A stretch of 64,000 nt of DNA. Origin: Mycobacterium sp. MS1601 (GTDB lineage Bacteria > Actinomycetota > Actinomycetes > Mycobacteriales > Mycobacteriaceae). The stretch spans positions 4,154,001-4,218,000 of the forward strand of contig NZ_CP019420.1 in the NCBI RefSeq assembly GCF_001984215.1, written 5' to 3'. A model generated the notes under the pieces. The model searched no databases and was not told the origin of the DNA. It saw only the letters and a program-made list of their open reading frames with translations. A program made the position numbers and the translations under genes. The stretch's first letter is position 1, and each line of letters opens with the position of its first letter. Shown piece by piece: positions 8,276-16,357 of the stretch.

Positions 8276-8523
8276 GCGACTACCACCGACTGCCCGTCGC
8301 AGATCTCGACGCCGAGAAGCCCGACCAGATCCGAATCGATAGCGGAGTGCACGCGGCGCAGCACGCGGCGATGGTGGCGATGAACGAGGATCGGCACTCC
8401 AAGAGCGAACGGCTCATCGCGGCGATGATGCAAGAAGCGAACGCTGCCATCGATGCGAAGAAGAATGCCGCCGAGGCTGCGCGCCGCAAGGCCATTGACG
8501 ACTTCATGCGGCGTGTCCAGTGA
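8272..8523 (+). CDS. small helical hypothetical protein of the element
   Basis: Eighty-three residues, starting at GTG 8272 inside the stop of the excisionase gene and overlapping the following gene by 4 bases. Residues 35-83 are strongly charged and alanine-rich (EANAAIDAKKNAAEAARRKA), predicting a long amphipathic helix or coiled coil. No family is recognised. The tight phage-like packing supports it being expressed. Confidence 0.6.
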   Translation: MSDYHRLPVADLDAEKPDQIRIDSGVHAAQHAAMVAMNEDRHSKSERLIAAMMQEANAAIDAKKNAAEAARRKAIDDFMRRVQ

Positions 8524-8948
8524 GCGATGCAGACGCCGTGTATCAACTCCTCAAAGAGAACGTTCACGAGTGCTCCTATCCCGATTGCGACCAGCACCCA
8601 ACCAACCGAATGTTGGTGCAGGAGAACGGCAAGCACATGGGCGTCGGGGCATGTGACGAACATTGGGAGGCGGTCGAACGCGAGGTTGTACAACGCGATT
8701 GGAGCGACCGCGCTAACACGCTTGTCGCCCAGGAGATCGAGGATGTGCTGACCACGACCGTCGCAGATGCCCCGCGTTCTGACGCCTACAACGCGGCCTT
8801 CCTCCGGGCCGTCGAACATCCGGGGCAAGTCGTCATCGAGGTGGCAGCGCTTGCCGGTGAGGCGATCATCCGGCTCGCCAAGGAACGCGACGAAGACCCG
8901 CGGGCCACACTGGCGTGGATCCGCTCGACTGACTGGACGAAGGCCTGA
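8520..8948 (+). CDS. hypothetical protein with N-terminal zinc-finger-like cysteines
   Basis: A 142-residue protein starting at GTG 8520 (GTGA overlap with the previous stop). Near residues 17-46 it has ECSYPDCDQH and later ACDEHW, a spacing of cysteines and histidines that could hold zinc. The remainder (about 60-142) is helical and acidic, including EVAALAGEAIIRLAKERDED. Similar small zinc-binding proteins are frequent in actinobacteriophage genomes, but this one is not recognised. Confidence 0.6.
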   Translation: MSDADAVYQLLKENVHECSYPDCDQHPTNRMLVQENGKHMGVGACDEHWEAVEREVVQRDWSDRANTLVAQEIEDVLTTTVADAPRSDAYNAAFLRAVEHPGQVVIEVAALAGEAIIRLAKERDEDPRATLAWIRSTDWTKA

Positions 8949-9064
8949 ACGTCTGCCTCGGCTGCGGCGGGTATCCACCAACCTGTAAGTGCCCCTACTT
9001 CGTTCATCAACCCCAATACGGCGAGTGGCTCGGCGATTTCGCCGAGCTGTCGCTGGAACTCGAA

Positions 9065-9439
9065 ATGGCTTGGCTCACGCGGCCGGTGCTGCCGGAGATC
9101 ACCGAGTCCGACGAACAGCACTCCTATGTAGATCGCGTACCAGGGTGGCTACCCAAGGTGAAGCGGTTACGCCGCAACAACATTCCGCCTAGCGTATTGA
9201 TGCAACGGCCCAGCCACAAGGCAAGGCCCGCGGGCAGTCGCAGGCGAGGATTGCGGCCGGAGGACCGGCAGCGACTCACCCATGTGGACGAGGAGGAGAA
9301 TTGGGGCCCCTCGCACGAGTGCATCCCGCTCCTTGGCCAGAATGACAGTGATGTAGCCCACAAGCCCCTTGACGCCATATGGGCACGGCATCGGGCATTA
9401 GTGCAGGCCAAACAGGTAATTCTAGCAAACGATACTTAG
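9065..9439 (+). CDS. hypothetical phage-type protein, start uncertain
   Basis: From ATG 9065 the product is 124 residues, basic in the middle (KVKRLRRNN, SRRRGLRPEDRQR). The same frame is open further upstream, from just after a stop at 8930, and that part encodes CLGCGGYPPTCKCPYF, a four-cysteine zinc-knuckle-like motif, followed by an acidic helix that runs straight into the ATG. No ATG, GTG or TTG exists there; only CTG at 8945, overlapping the previous stop, could start it. The longer product is therefore possible but would need a rare start codon. Confidence 0.5.
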   Translation: MAWLTRPVLPEITESDEQHSYVDRVPGWLPKVKRLRRNNIPPSVLMQRPSHKARPAGSRRRGLRPEDRQRLTHVDEEENWGPSHECIPLLGQNDSDVAHKPLDAIWARHRALVQAKQVILANDT

Positions 9440-9517
9440 AATACTTAATGATATAATTGAAGTGGAGGGTTTCCCCTCACGATTCTTTTACCTACCCACC
9501 GTTAGGAGTGGCCAACA

Positions 9518-9694
9518 ATGCTGTGCAAAAACGGTGCCCACCAGTTGCGTGGCCCGAATGACTATACCCGCGATGGTGAATGCATCCGATGTGCGCACAT
9601 CCGCCAGGCGAAGTTCCGGGATAAACAACGCGCTGCAAACGCGCTGGTACGCGAACTTCGCCGCCGCGCCGACCTTATTGGAGTATCGACATGA
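9518..9694 (+). CDS. 58-residue zinc-finger-like protein
   Basis: Starts at ATG 9518 after GGAG (TTAGGAGTGG) and ends in an ATGA overlap with the next gene, an arrangement seldom found by chance. The product has CKNGAHQ near the start and GECIRCAHIRQAKFR at about residues 26-40, giving a C...H...CxxC pattern followed by a very basic helix. It resembles the short HNH-like or treble-clef proteins common in mycobacteriophages. A nucleic-acid-binding role is likely but unproven. Confidence 0.6.
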   Translation: MLCKNGAHQLRGPNDYTRDGECIRCAHIRQAKFRDKQRAANALVRELRRRADLIGVST

Positions 9695-9912
9695 AACTGC
9701 CTGGGGCAAACTTCGACCTTGCCATTTGGCGCAAGGAAAAGGCCATCACCTTGACCATCACCGGACTCGACGGTGAGAGCGTCCTGGTGCCGATCACCGT
9801 GGATGTAGCCGAGGAGCTCGGTCTGGAGCTGCTGGCTGCGAAGCTGGCGCTGACGGGCAGCCTAAACGCACTCGACGTAGACGAGATGTTCAACCGAGCG
9901 AAGGTGTCTTGA
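9691..9912 (+). CDS. small hypothetical phage-type protein
   Basis: Seventy-three residues, coupled to its neighbours by overlaps of 4 bases on both sides. The first half reads as beta strands (FDLAIWRKEKAITLTITG, then VLVPITVDV), the second as an acidic helix. It lies directly before the HK97 gp10-like gene, so a role in virion assembly or head-tail connection is conceivable; nothing in the sequence names it. Confidence 0.55.
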   Translation: MKLPGANFDLAIWRKEKAITLTITGLDGESVLVPITVDVAEELGLELLAAKLALTGSLNALDVDEMFNRAKVS

Positions 9913-10301
9913 GCAAGAAGAACGATCTGGGTGCGGCGATCGTCCGTGCCGCCGAAGTGCAGTCCGAGAAGCAGCTCACCAACGATCTTGCTCGCGAGTT
10001 GCGCAAGGCCATCGAAGTCCAGGGCGAGCGTGAGCTGAAGCGCAAGGGCCGCACGGAGGCCAAGGGTATCTGCGACGAGATCAAGCAGGACGCCACCGTG
10101 AGCCTCGATAAGGGCTACGCCACTGGGCAATTCGTGGAGAGCAACAAGGTCAAGAACCGCTACGGCAGAGGAAAACTTCCGTCGTGGCGGATCGAAACCA
10201 AGTCCAGCATTGCCCACTTCCTCGAGTACGGCACCGACGACACCGAGGAACACGCCTTCTACGCCAAAGCGGCACTACGCCATGGCGGCACCCCGGACTA
10301 A
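9909..10301 (+). CDS. HK97 gp10-like phage protein
   Basis: A 130-residue protein starting at TTG 9909 within the previous stop. After a helical N-terminus it has YATGQFVES and, near residues 105-125, AHFLEYGTDDTEEHAFYAK, which follows the pattern of HK97 gp10-type head-tail/tail-completion proteins (a short strand, then EyGT, then an aromatic helix). It is the only structural-like gene in the element, consistent with a reduced or satellite element. The family call is moderate. Confidence 0.5.
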   Translation: MSKKNDLGAAIVRAAEVQSEKQLTNDLARELRKAIEVQGERELKRKGRTEAKGICDEIKQDATVSLDKGYATGQFVESNKVKNRYGRGKLPSWRIETKSSIAHFLEYGTDDTEEHAFYAKAALRHGGTPD

Positions 10302-10342
10302 GGACTTTGGAGCTGGCCGATTCGGTCGGCTCACCGTGACGT

Positions 10343-10385
10343 GAGGAGGCAGAGGCCGATCAGACGGAACGGCCGCTGCCTCCTC
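10343..10385. terminator. bidirectional hairpin between convergent element genes
   Basis: GAGGAGGCAG pairs with CTGCCTCCTC, and inside it GGCCG pairs with CGGCC around an 11-base loop, with one mismatch between the two stems. It sits between the plus-strand gene ending at 10301 and the minus-strand gene ending at 10418, so it can end both transcripts. Confidence 0.7.
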
Positions 10386-10417
10386 CGCTGCTGTGCCCAC
10401 TTCCTCGATGCAATGCG

Positions 10418-11251
10418 TTACCAGTACTTCGGTGGGTTGGCTAGATGCGTTGCGATCTCAGGCAGACCAACAGCCTCCTCGCACAGAGCGACCAAATGCA
10501 TTGCCACCCCATGACAATAACTGAGTGCGTCGACTCCGTTGCCGTGGATGTTGTCAAAGGCCGAACGGCTCTTGGTTGCCGGATTGGACGGGAGTGGGAC
10601 AGTTACGCCCCACCTGCCGTCAAACTTGTTGTAATAGAGAATTCCAGCACCGTCGGTGAGTGGAGCGTTGTGCATGATGCAATCGCGATAGTCCTTGAGT
10701 TTGATGCCACAATCGCTCCAACTCTGCCGAAGTGATTCGGAGAAGTCCGCGGGAATTACGTTGGCGTTCATCGCATTTGTGATTGATCGCCAACGTCCAG
10801 TCATCTTCCGGGGAAGGGCGTAGTGCTTCCACAGCAGCTTCGATATCGCTTCGTAGATGGCCCGAGCCGCACCAAGGAATGCGTCAACCTCAAAGTACAT
10901 TCGCGGGTCACCGGAGTTTCCGCGCAGGGCGTCTGGTCTGGCGCGATCTTCAAAGCGCCGTCGCTTATCAACGTAGAGCTCGATTAATCGGTTGAGGTGG
11001 TACAACGTGCTCCGAACGCAGTACTTAATGTCGCGCTCTTCGTAGAAGTCGGACATTCGGTGCGATGCGCCAACCATGTCGAGCTTTACAGCGCGATAGT
11101 TCGGAAACGTGCCGTCATAGTCGATTGCCTCAAAGGCAAAGCCGGTGTGAACCTGGCGGCGATCCGTCGCCAGGCGGCGGAGCCCACCGGGTGCCTCATC
11201 CACTCCCGCGCGGACCTCGATTCCGTGCTCATACACGTCGGAGTATCGCAT
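10418..11251 (-). CDS. HEPN-superfamily-like protein
   Basis: A 277-residue protein from ATG 11251; the frame is open further upstream to 11410, but that part looks like non-coding sequence. Residues about 120-200 show an all-helical region (FLGAARAIYEAISKLLWKHY) and then DYRDCIMHNAPL, in which R189 and H194 form the RxxxxH motif of HEPN RNases, here with an acidic residue after the arginine. Many HEPN proteins are toxins or abortive-infection effectors. It lies alone on the minus strand at the cargo end of the element, the usual place for a defence gene. The substrate is unknown. Confidence 0.6.
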   Translation of the reverse strand: MRYSDVYEHGIEVRAGVDEAPGGLRRLATDRRQVHTGFAFEAIDYDGTFPNYRAVKLDMVGASHRMSDFYEERDIKYCVRSTLYHLNRLIELYVDKRRRFEDRARPDALRGNSGDPRMYFEVDAFLGAARAIYEAISKLLWKHYALPRKMTGRWRSITNAMNANVIPADFSESLRQSWSDCGIKLKDYRDCIMHNAPLTDGAGILYYNKFDGRWGVTVPLPSNPATKSRSAFDNIHGNGVDALSYCHGVAMHLVALCEEAVGLPEIATHLANPPKYW

Positions 11252-11328
11252 GGCCCGATTGTCGCCCGCGATATTTTGGACGGCGGTTGGGGGGGTGTGT
11301 TTGGCGGGGCGTCCCTGCAGAAGGACAT

Positions 11329-11679
11329 TTAGCCGGTTTGAATGATCTTCCGTAGCTTCGGCGCTTTCCCTTCGGTGTCGCGGGGTTCGTTGCACTTCGG
11401 GTACCAACACGAGTAGTCGGTGATGAACTCGGCAAGGTGATCACCGAAGACGGCCGTCAGGTACTCGCGTGGTGTCAACGAGTGACCCACCGGAAACCCA
11501 CGCCCATCCTCGGCGAAGACCTTCGGCGGTTCGTCTTCCTGCGTTGGGTCGGCGGGACGCCGCCACGTGTAGTGGCCGTGCGGAGCGCCGTCCTGATCGC
11601 TGATCGCGAAGACGAGTCCCGCCTCAGCGGACGACCCCCACACGGTGAACTCGACCAAGGTTGTGTTTACGTATGTCAT
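11329..11679 (-). CDS. hypothetical protein of the element
   Basis: One hundred and sixteen residues from ATG 11679. The N-terminal half is beta-rich (TYVNTTLVEFTVWGSS, then GLVFAISDQDG), and a tail contains CWYPKCNEP, a CxxxxC pair. There is no recognised family. Together with the HEPN-like gene and the zinc-ribbon gene it forms a minus-strand cargo group read towards the centre of the element. Confidence 0.5.
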   Translation of the reverse strand: MTYVNTTLVEFTVWGSSAEAGLVFAISDQDGAPHGHYTWRRPADPTQEDEPPKVFAEDGRGFPVGHSLTPREYLTAVFGDHLAEFITDYSCWYPKCNEPRDTEGKAPKLRKIIQTG

Positions 11680-11769
11680 TTGGTAGCGCTCCCTGCTTTC
11701 TTGTTTTCGCTTGTTTCTTCATGCAGAACGCCAGCCGCTGCTGAGCGTCGAACAGCAATTCGTCCTCGG

Positions 11770-12063
11770 TCATCCGCGCACCGCTTCCAGTGCGTCTGCC
11801 AACCGCGCCAGCAGAGGAATGCTGGTGTGCGCGAGTGTGACGCTATCGGCCGCCTCCTCGATCCGCCGCAACAGATCATCACGCAACGGAGCCAGGTCGC
11901 ACACCAACGCGTGGCGAGTCTTGGCCCCGCACTGCCGACACCTGAGCGTGGCGATCCGTTGCGCGTCGTCCCGGTTGGCGTCGCGGGGCGGATGCCACGA
12001 CGCGGACACGGTGCGAGGGGTGGCGCAGTCGCAGCACAGCGCGTTGGTCAAGTAGGTCTTCAC
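11770..12063 (-). CDS. zinc-ribbon hypothetical protein
   Basis: Ninety-seven residues from ATG 12063. Cysteines CCDC near residue 10 and CRQC near residue 42, followed by GAKTRHAL, form a two-knuckle zinc ribbon; the C-terminal half is helical (LRDDLLRRIEEAADSV). Small zinc-ribbon proteins with a TRHA-type ending recur in actinobacteriophages. It is the promoter-proximal gene of the minus-strand group, so it might be regulatory, but that is a guess. Confidence 0.55.
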   Translation of the reverse strand: MKTYLTNALCCDCATPRTVSASWHPPRDANRDDAQRIATLRCRQCGAKTRHALVCDLAPLRDDLLRRIEEAADSVTLAHTSIPLLARLADALEAVRG

Positions 12064-12348
12064 TGGTGCCTCCTGTCGGCTGGTGGCGCAACAATACGAC
12101 GGCTCAGCAACCGAAGAACAGCTCTATCTTTCCGAGGCGTGAACGCGTATAATCGCAGTTCAGAGGCTATAGCGCGCTATACTCAAATTAACCGAAACGG
12201 TGACTATAGCGAACTACAGTCATAATATTATTGGGTAACCCACCGGCACCGGGAAAGTATCGGAATTAGGTGAGCCAGCGTTGCAATAAGGGTGCAGGCC
12301 CCCTGGGAATGCAAAAGGTGGGAGAGTCGAAAACCCTCTCCCACCTGC
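12064..12348. promoter_or_regulatory. right-end control region of the tRNA-His element
   Basis: About 285 bases without a gene. It contains the arm-type repeat copy at 12156-12170, a perfect 14-bp palindrome TATAGCGCGCTATA at 12168-12181 overlapping it, a second TATAGCG nearby (TGACTATAGCGAAC), and the AT-rich ATAATATTAT. It is much AT-richer than its surroundings. It must hold the promoter of the minus-strand genes and may hold integrase/excisionase binding sites. Confidence 0.5.
12316..12346 (-). terminator. hairpin terminator downstream of tRNA-His
   Basis: AGGTGGGAGAG pairs with CTCTCCCACCT around TCGAAAACC. Read on the minus strand it follows the tRNA-His 3' end and is trailed by TTTT-containing sequence. 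It lies inside the element, so it is the tRNA terminator supplied by the insertion. Confidence 0.7.
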
Positions 12349-12398
12349 GGGGTGGCTGACGGGACTCGAACCCGCGACAGCCAGGATCACAACCTGGT
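12348..12398 (-). repeat. right attachment repeat (inside tRNA-His)
   Basis: Perfect 51-bp copy of 6614-6664. It restores the 3' half of the intact tRNA-His gene, so the insertion left the tRNA sequence unchanged. Confidence 0.93.
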
Positions 12399-12424
12399 GC
12401 TCTACCAACTGAACTACAGCCACC
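12349..12424 (-). tRNA. tRNA-His (GUG)
   Basis: The minus strand folds as a full tRNA: acceptor GTGGCTG with the extra 5' G typical of tRNA-His at 12424, D arm, anticodon stem CCAGG/CCTGG with loop TTGTGAT (anticodon GTG), and T arm CGGGTTCGAGTCCCG. The terminal A of CCA is not encoded. It lies 42 bases upstream of nothing but orn's 3' end, on the same strand, and serves as integration target of the 5.8-kb element. Confidence 0.96.
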
Positions 12425-12466
12425 ATCACTGCTCGCCGGTCGCCCGGTTGCGCAGCGTGGTCGATC

Positions 12467-13111
12467 TTAACCTCTCGACCCGTCGGAAGCCGAATCGGTT
12501 TGCCCCGGCGGGCCCAGTGTCACCGCGACGGCCGCGATCTCGCTGGTAGAAGGCCCAGGCGGCGCCACGAACGCGGTCTGGCGGTAGTACTTGAGCTCAC
12601 GGATCGACTCGTGGATGTCGGCGAGTGCGCGGTGGGCGAGCCCCTTCTCGGGCTGGCCGAAATAGATCCTCGGGTACCAGCGGCGGCACAGCTCCTTGAT
12701 GGAGCTGACGTCGATCATCCGGTAGTGCAGGTAGTTGTCCAGCGCAGGCATGTCGCGAGCCAGGAAGCCACGGTCGGTGGCGATCGAATTGCCGCACAGG
12801 GGCGCGGTGTTGGCGGCCTTGACGTGGCTGCGGATGTAGTCGAGGACGATCTCCTCGGCGGTTGCCAGATCGACGGTCGAGCGCCTGACCTCTTCGGTGA
12901 GTCCGGAGCGGGCGTGCATCTGCTTGACCACGTCGACCATTCCGGTCAGCGCGGCCTCCTCGGCGTGGATCACCACGTCCACGCCGTCACCCAGGACATT
13001 GAGGTCGGCGTCGGTCACCAGCGCAGCGATCTCGATCAGCTTGTCCGAGCCCAGATCCAGGCCGGTCATCTCACAGTCGATCCACACCAATTCTTCCCGC
13101 ACAGGCCTCAC
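12467..13111 (-). CDS. orn: oligoribonuclease
   Basis: A 214-residue DEDDh 3'-5' exoribonuclease that finishes RNA and pGpG decay by degrading very short oligonucleotides in the cytoplasm. The catalytic set is visible: D and E in [11 protein letters not shown] in [10 protein letters not shown], and H and D in [13 protein letters not shown] 13111 is chosen because the conserved N-terminus starts at [11 protein letters not shown] and the length then matches M. tuberculosis Orn (Rv2511); the frame is open further upstream but has no homologous sequence there. It is divergent from the HerA-like gene with 74 bases between. Confidence 0.95.
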   Translation of the reverse strand: MRPVREELVWIDCEMTGLDLGSDKLIEIAALVTDADLNVLGDGVDVVIHAEEAALTGMVDVVKQMHARSGLTEEVRRSTVDLATAEEIVLDYIRSHVKAANTAPLCGNSIATDRGFLARDMPALDNYLHYRMIDVSSIKELCRRWYPRIYFGQPEKGLAHRALADIHESIRELKYYRQTAFVAPPGPSTSEIAAVAVTLGPPGQTDSASDGSRG

Positions 13112-13185
13112 ATTAAGCCCACGCGCTGACGGCGGCGCGTCCACACCCCGTTCGTTGGTGCCGTGGCGCAGTAGGCTACGGGGTC

Positions 13186-14726
13186 GTGAACACCGACGCC
13201 GCTGCTGACATCGCGTCCGGTTACGTAGTCGACAGCGCCGCATTGACGCTCGGTTGCGTGGTGGTGGACGGGGCCGCCCACGCCGAAGCGCAGGTTCGGA
13301 TTCCGCTGGCGACCATGAATCGGCACGGGCTGGTGGCGGGCGCCACCGGCACCGGCAAGACAAAATCCCTGCAGGTGATCGCCGAGCAGCTCAGTGCCGC
13401 CGGTGTGCCGGTGCTGATGGCCGACGTCAAAGGCGACCTGTCCGGGCTGTCGAGGCCGGGGGAGAGCACCGATGTGGTGGGCCAGCGCGTCGCCGACACC
13501 GGCAATGACTGGGTGCCGACTGGCTTCCCGGTCGAGTTCCTCTCCCTGGGCACCACCGGAATCGGTGTCCCGGTGCGCGCCACCATCAGCAGCTTCGGGC
13601 CTGTTCTGCTGTCAAAAGTTCTGGGCCTCAACCAGACCCAGGAGTCGACGCTGGGGCTGATCTTCCACTGGGCAGACCAGAAGGGGCTGCCGCTGCTTGA
13701 CCTCAAGGATCTGCGCTCGGTCATCACGTTCCTCACCGGCGACGGCGGCAAAGACGAACTGAAAGCCCATGGCGCGGTGTCGAAGGCGACGGCCGGGGTG
13801 ATCCTGCGGGCGCTGGTCAATCTGGAAGCCGAAGGCGGGGACACCTTCTTCGGGGAACCCGAACTGCAGCCGGCGGACCTCATGCGTACCGATCCGCAGG
13901 GTCGCGGGGTGATCACGCTGATGGAACTCGGCAGTCAAGCTGCCCGCCCGGTGCTGTTCTCGACCTTCCTGATGTGGGTGCTGGCCGACCTCTTCACTGA
14001 TCTGCCCGAGGTCGGCGACGTCGAAAAGCCGAAACTCGTGTTCGTGTTCGACGAAGCACACCTGCTGTTCGAGGACGCGTCCAAGGCGTTCCTCGCGCAG
14101 GTCGAGCAGACGGTGAAACTGATCCGCTCCAAGGGCGTCGGCGTGTTCTTCTGCACCCAACTGCCGACCGACATCCCCAACGATGTGCTGTCCCAACTCG
14201 GAGCGCGCATCCAGCACGCGCTGCGGGCGTTCACCCCCGACGACGAGAAGGCGCTCAAGAAGACGGTGCGCACCTTTCCGAAATCGACGGTCTACGACCT
14301 GGAATCGGTGCTGACCTCGCTCGGCACCGGTGAGGCGGTCGTCACCGTCCTCTCCGAGCGCGGCGCACCCACGCCGGTGGCCTGGACCCGGATGCGCGCA
14401 CCCCGGTCGTTGATGGACACCATCGGTCCCGACGCCATCACCGCCGCGGCGAAAGCCAGTTCGCTGCAACAGGAATACGGCCAGACCATCGACCGGGACT
14501 CGGCCTATGAACGTCTGGCCGCCAAGCTGGCCCCGCCGGCACCGGATTTTCCCCCGGTTCCGACGGACGTCGGCATCCCGCCCATGCCTGCCCCGCCGAA
14601 CCGGGGCTGCTCGAGCAGGTGATGGACAGCCCGGCATTCAAGAGCGCCATGCGCTCGGCGGGGACGGTGATCGGTCGTGAGATCACCCGCAGCATCTTCG
14701 GCACAGGCCGGCGCAGGAGGCGTTGA
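13186..14726 (+). pseudogene. HerA-like/DUF853 ATPase (Rv2510c-like), one-base frameshift near its end
   Basis: From GTG 13186 the frame encodes a P-loop ATPase with Walker [11 protein letters not shown] and Walker B LVFVFDEAHLLF, plus RSKGVGVFFCTQLPTDIP, all typical of the DUF853 helicase-like family. The frame stops at 14622, but the shifted frame from about 14595 continues GLLEQVMDSPAFKSAMRSAG and REITRSIFGTGRRRRR to 14726, exactly the family's C-terminus. One base is missing in CCCCGCC near 14591-14597. The core domains are untouched, so either the last 40 residues are lost or the base is a sequencing error. The function is unknown; a nucleic-acid translocase is likely. Confidence 0.85.
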
Positions 14727-14728
14727 TC

Positions 14729-16218
14729 ATGGAACCGGATGTCGTCGACGCCATAGGCGCCGACCTGCGCTCGGCCGGCTACACCACCGACGGAGTTGCC
14801 GAACTGTTGGGCGCCGACGCCGGCGCCGCATTCAGTCGTGGTCTGTGGTGGTCGGCGTTGCGCGCCACCGACCGCGCCGACGCCGAGCGGCAGCGCCTTG
14901 CGGTGCTGGTGCGGCTGTTTCTCCTGGGGACGGACGAAACCCCGGACCTAGTGCAGCAAGCGATGCCGACCGCGAGTCTGGATGCTCTGGTGGCCAACGG
15001 CGTCGTCGACACCGTCGGGGGAAACATCAGGGCGGCGTTGGACATCCGGCCCCACGGCGACGGGATTCGTGACTTTTTCGTGGTGTCCGATCAGGACGCC
15101 GCGCTGCGGCCCGGCCCGGTACGCCACGACCACGTGCTCGGCATCGGTGGCGCGTCGATCTCGCTGGCGCACGCCGTGGTCCGTAACCCGGTGCGCCGCG
15201 CGCTGGATCTCGGAACAGGTTGCGGCATCCAGGCACTGCACCTTGACGCGCATTGCGAACAGATCGTCGCCACCGACACCAATGAGCGCGCGTTGACACT
15301 GGCCGCGGCCACCGCCCGACTCAACGGCATGGCTTGGGATCTGCGGCGCGGCAGCCTGTTCGAACCGGTGGCCGGGGAACGCTTTGACCTGATCGTGTCC
15401 AACCCGCCGTTCGTGGTAGGCACCGGGGCGCTGGACTTCCAGTACCGCGACTCGGGCATGGCCGGAGATGCGTTGTGCTCCAGCCTGATCGAACAACTGG
15501 GTGACTTCCTGGAACCGGGCGGCACCGCGCAGATCATGGCGAACTGGATTGTGCGCGACGGGCATGACTGGCGTGACCGCGTGTCGAGTTGGTTGGCGGA
15601 CACGGGTTTACATGCTTGGGTGGTGCAACGCGAGTTTGCCGACCCGGTGAGCTACGTGTCGCTGTGGACCTCGGATGCGGGGAGTTGCCCGAAGAGGCGG
15701 CCCGTCGCGGAGGTCTGTGGCTGGATTGGTTCGATGCCGAGGGTATCGCCGGCGTGGGCATGGGGATGATCACCGTGCAGGCCCCACGCATCGGTGAGAA
15801 GCGGCCGCCGGACTGGGTTCTCGAAGAGATCACCGGCGCCGACGAGCAGTTGACGGGTCCGGAGGTGGCGGCCTTCTTCGCCCGCCGCGAGTACCTGTAC
15901 GACACCACCGATGATCAGCTGCTGTCGGCCAGGTTGTCTACGGCGCCGGTGTTCCTGGAGGAGCAGTCACTGCCGGGTCCGGATGGCTGGCAGACGGTGG
16001 GTGCGGCAGTGCGCCGACCGGGCGGGCCCGGCGCGGTGCTCGGCGTCGACGAGGTGTCCCGCGCGCTGCTGGCCGGCTGCCGGGGCGAGGTGCCGCTGGG
16101 CATGCTGGTCGATCTGCTGGCCGCCCATCACGGCGTGGACGGTGACGCTTTGGCCAAGGCCGCGCTGCCGGTGGTACGTGAGGCGATCGGGCGAGGCATC
16201 CTCTACGCCGCGGAATGA
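14729..16218 (+). pseudogene. class I SAM-dependent methyltransferase, one-base frameshift
   Basis: Starts at ATG 14729 with AGGAGG at 14715-14720. Residues about 150-260 form the methyltransferase: motif I ALDLGTGCGIQALHLD and the NPPF signature IVSNPPFV of N-methyltransferases of the PrmC/RsmC kind. Frame 1 ends at 15769, but the family-like sequence continues in another frame (ELPEEAARRGGLWLDWF) to 16218. The break is at the G run 15679-15682, which needs one more G. The C-terminal 180 residues then form a separate helical domain. The substrate (rRNA, release factor or other) is unknown. It begins 2 bases after the HerA-like gene, so they share an operon. Confidence 0.8.
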
Positions 16219-16357
16219 CGCTCTGCCGCACCCCGGCCGTTGGCACCGCGAGTCACTTTGTGGCGCACGAGCGCCCGAAGTTCCGCCCGCAGGTGACTGA
16301 CGTTCACCCTGTGGACGGACGAATTCGGCGCTGACGTGAACGTGCCAGCGTTGGTCC

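Larger units (their letters stand above)
6614..12398. mobile_element. 5.8-kb integrative element in tRNA-His
   Basis: The element is bounded by the 51-bp repeats and carries a tyrosine integrase, an excisionase-like protein, a run of small overlapping plus-strand genes (two with zinc-finger cysteines, one HK97 gp10-like), then three minus-strand genes including a HEPN-type protein. It has no terminase, capsid, portal, replication or conjugation gene, so it is either a satellite-type phage element or a deleted prophage. The tRNA is kept whole at the right end because the element supplies an identical 3' part. Confidence 0.88.

Noticed and set aside
6614..12398. Complete prophage
   Set aside because: No terminase, portal, capsid, tail tape measure, lysis or replication gene is present; only one gp10-like protein hints at phage structure.
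12500..13129. Long plus-strand open frame opposite orn
   Set aside because: It is the complement of the orn gene, whose DEDDh motifs are clear; long shadow frames are normal at this GC content.
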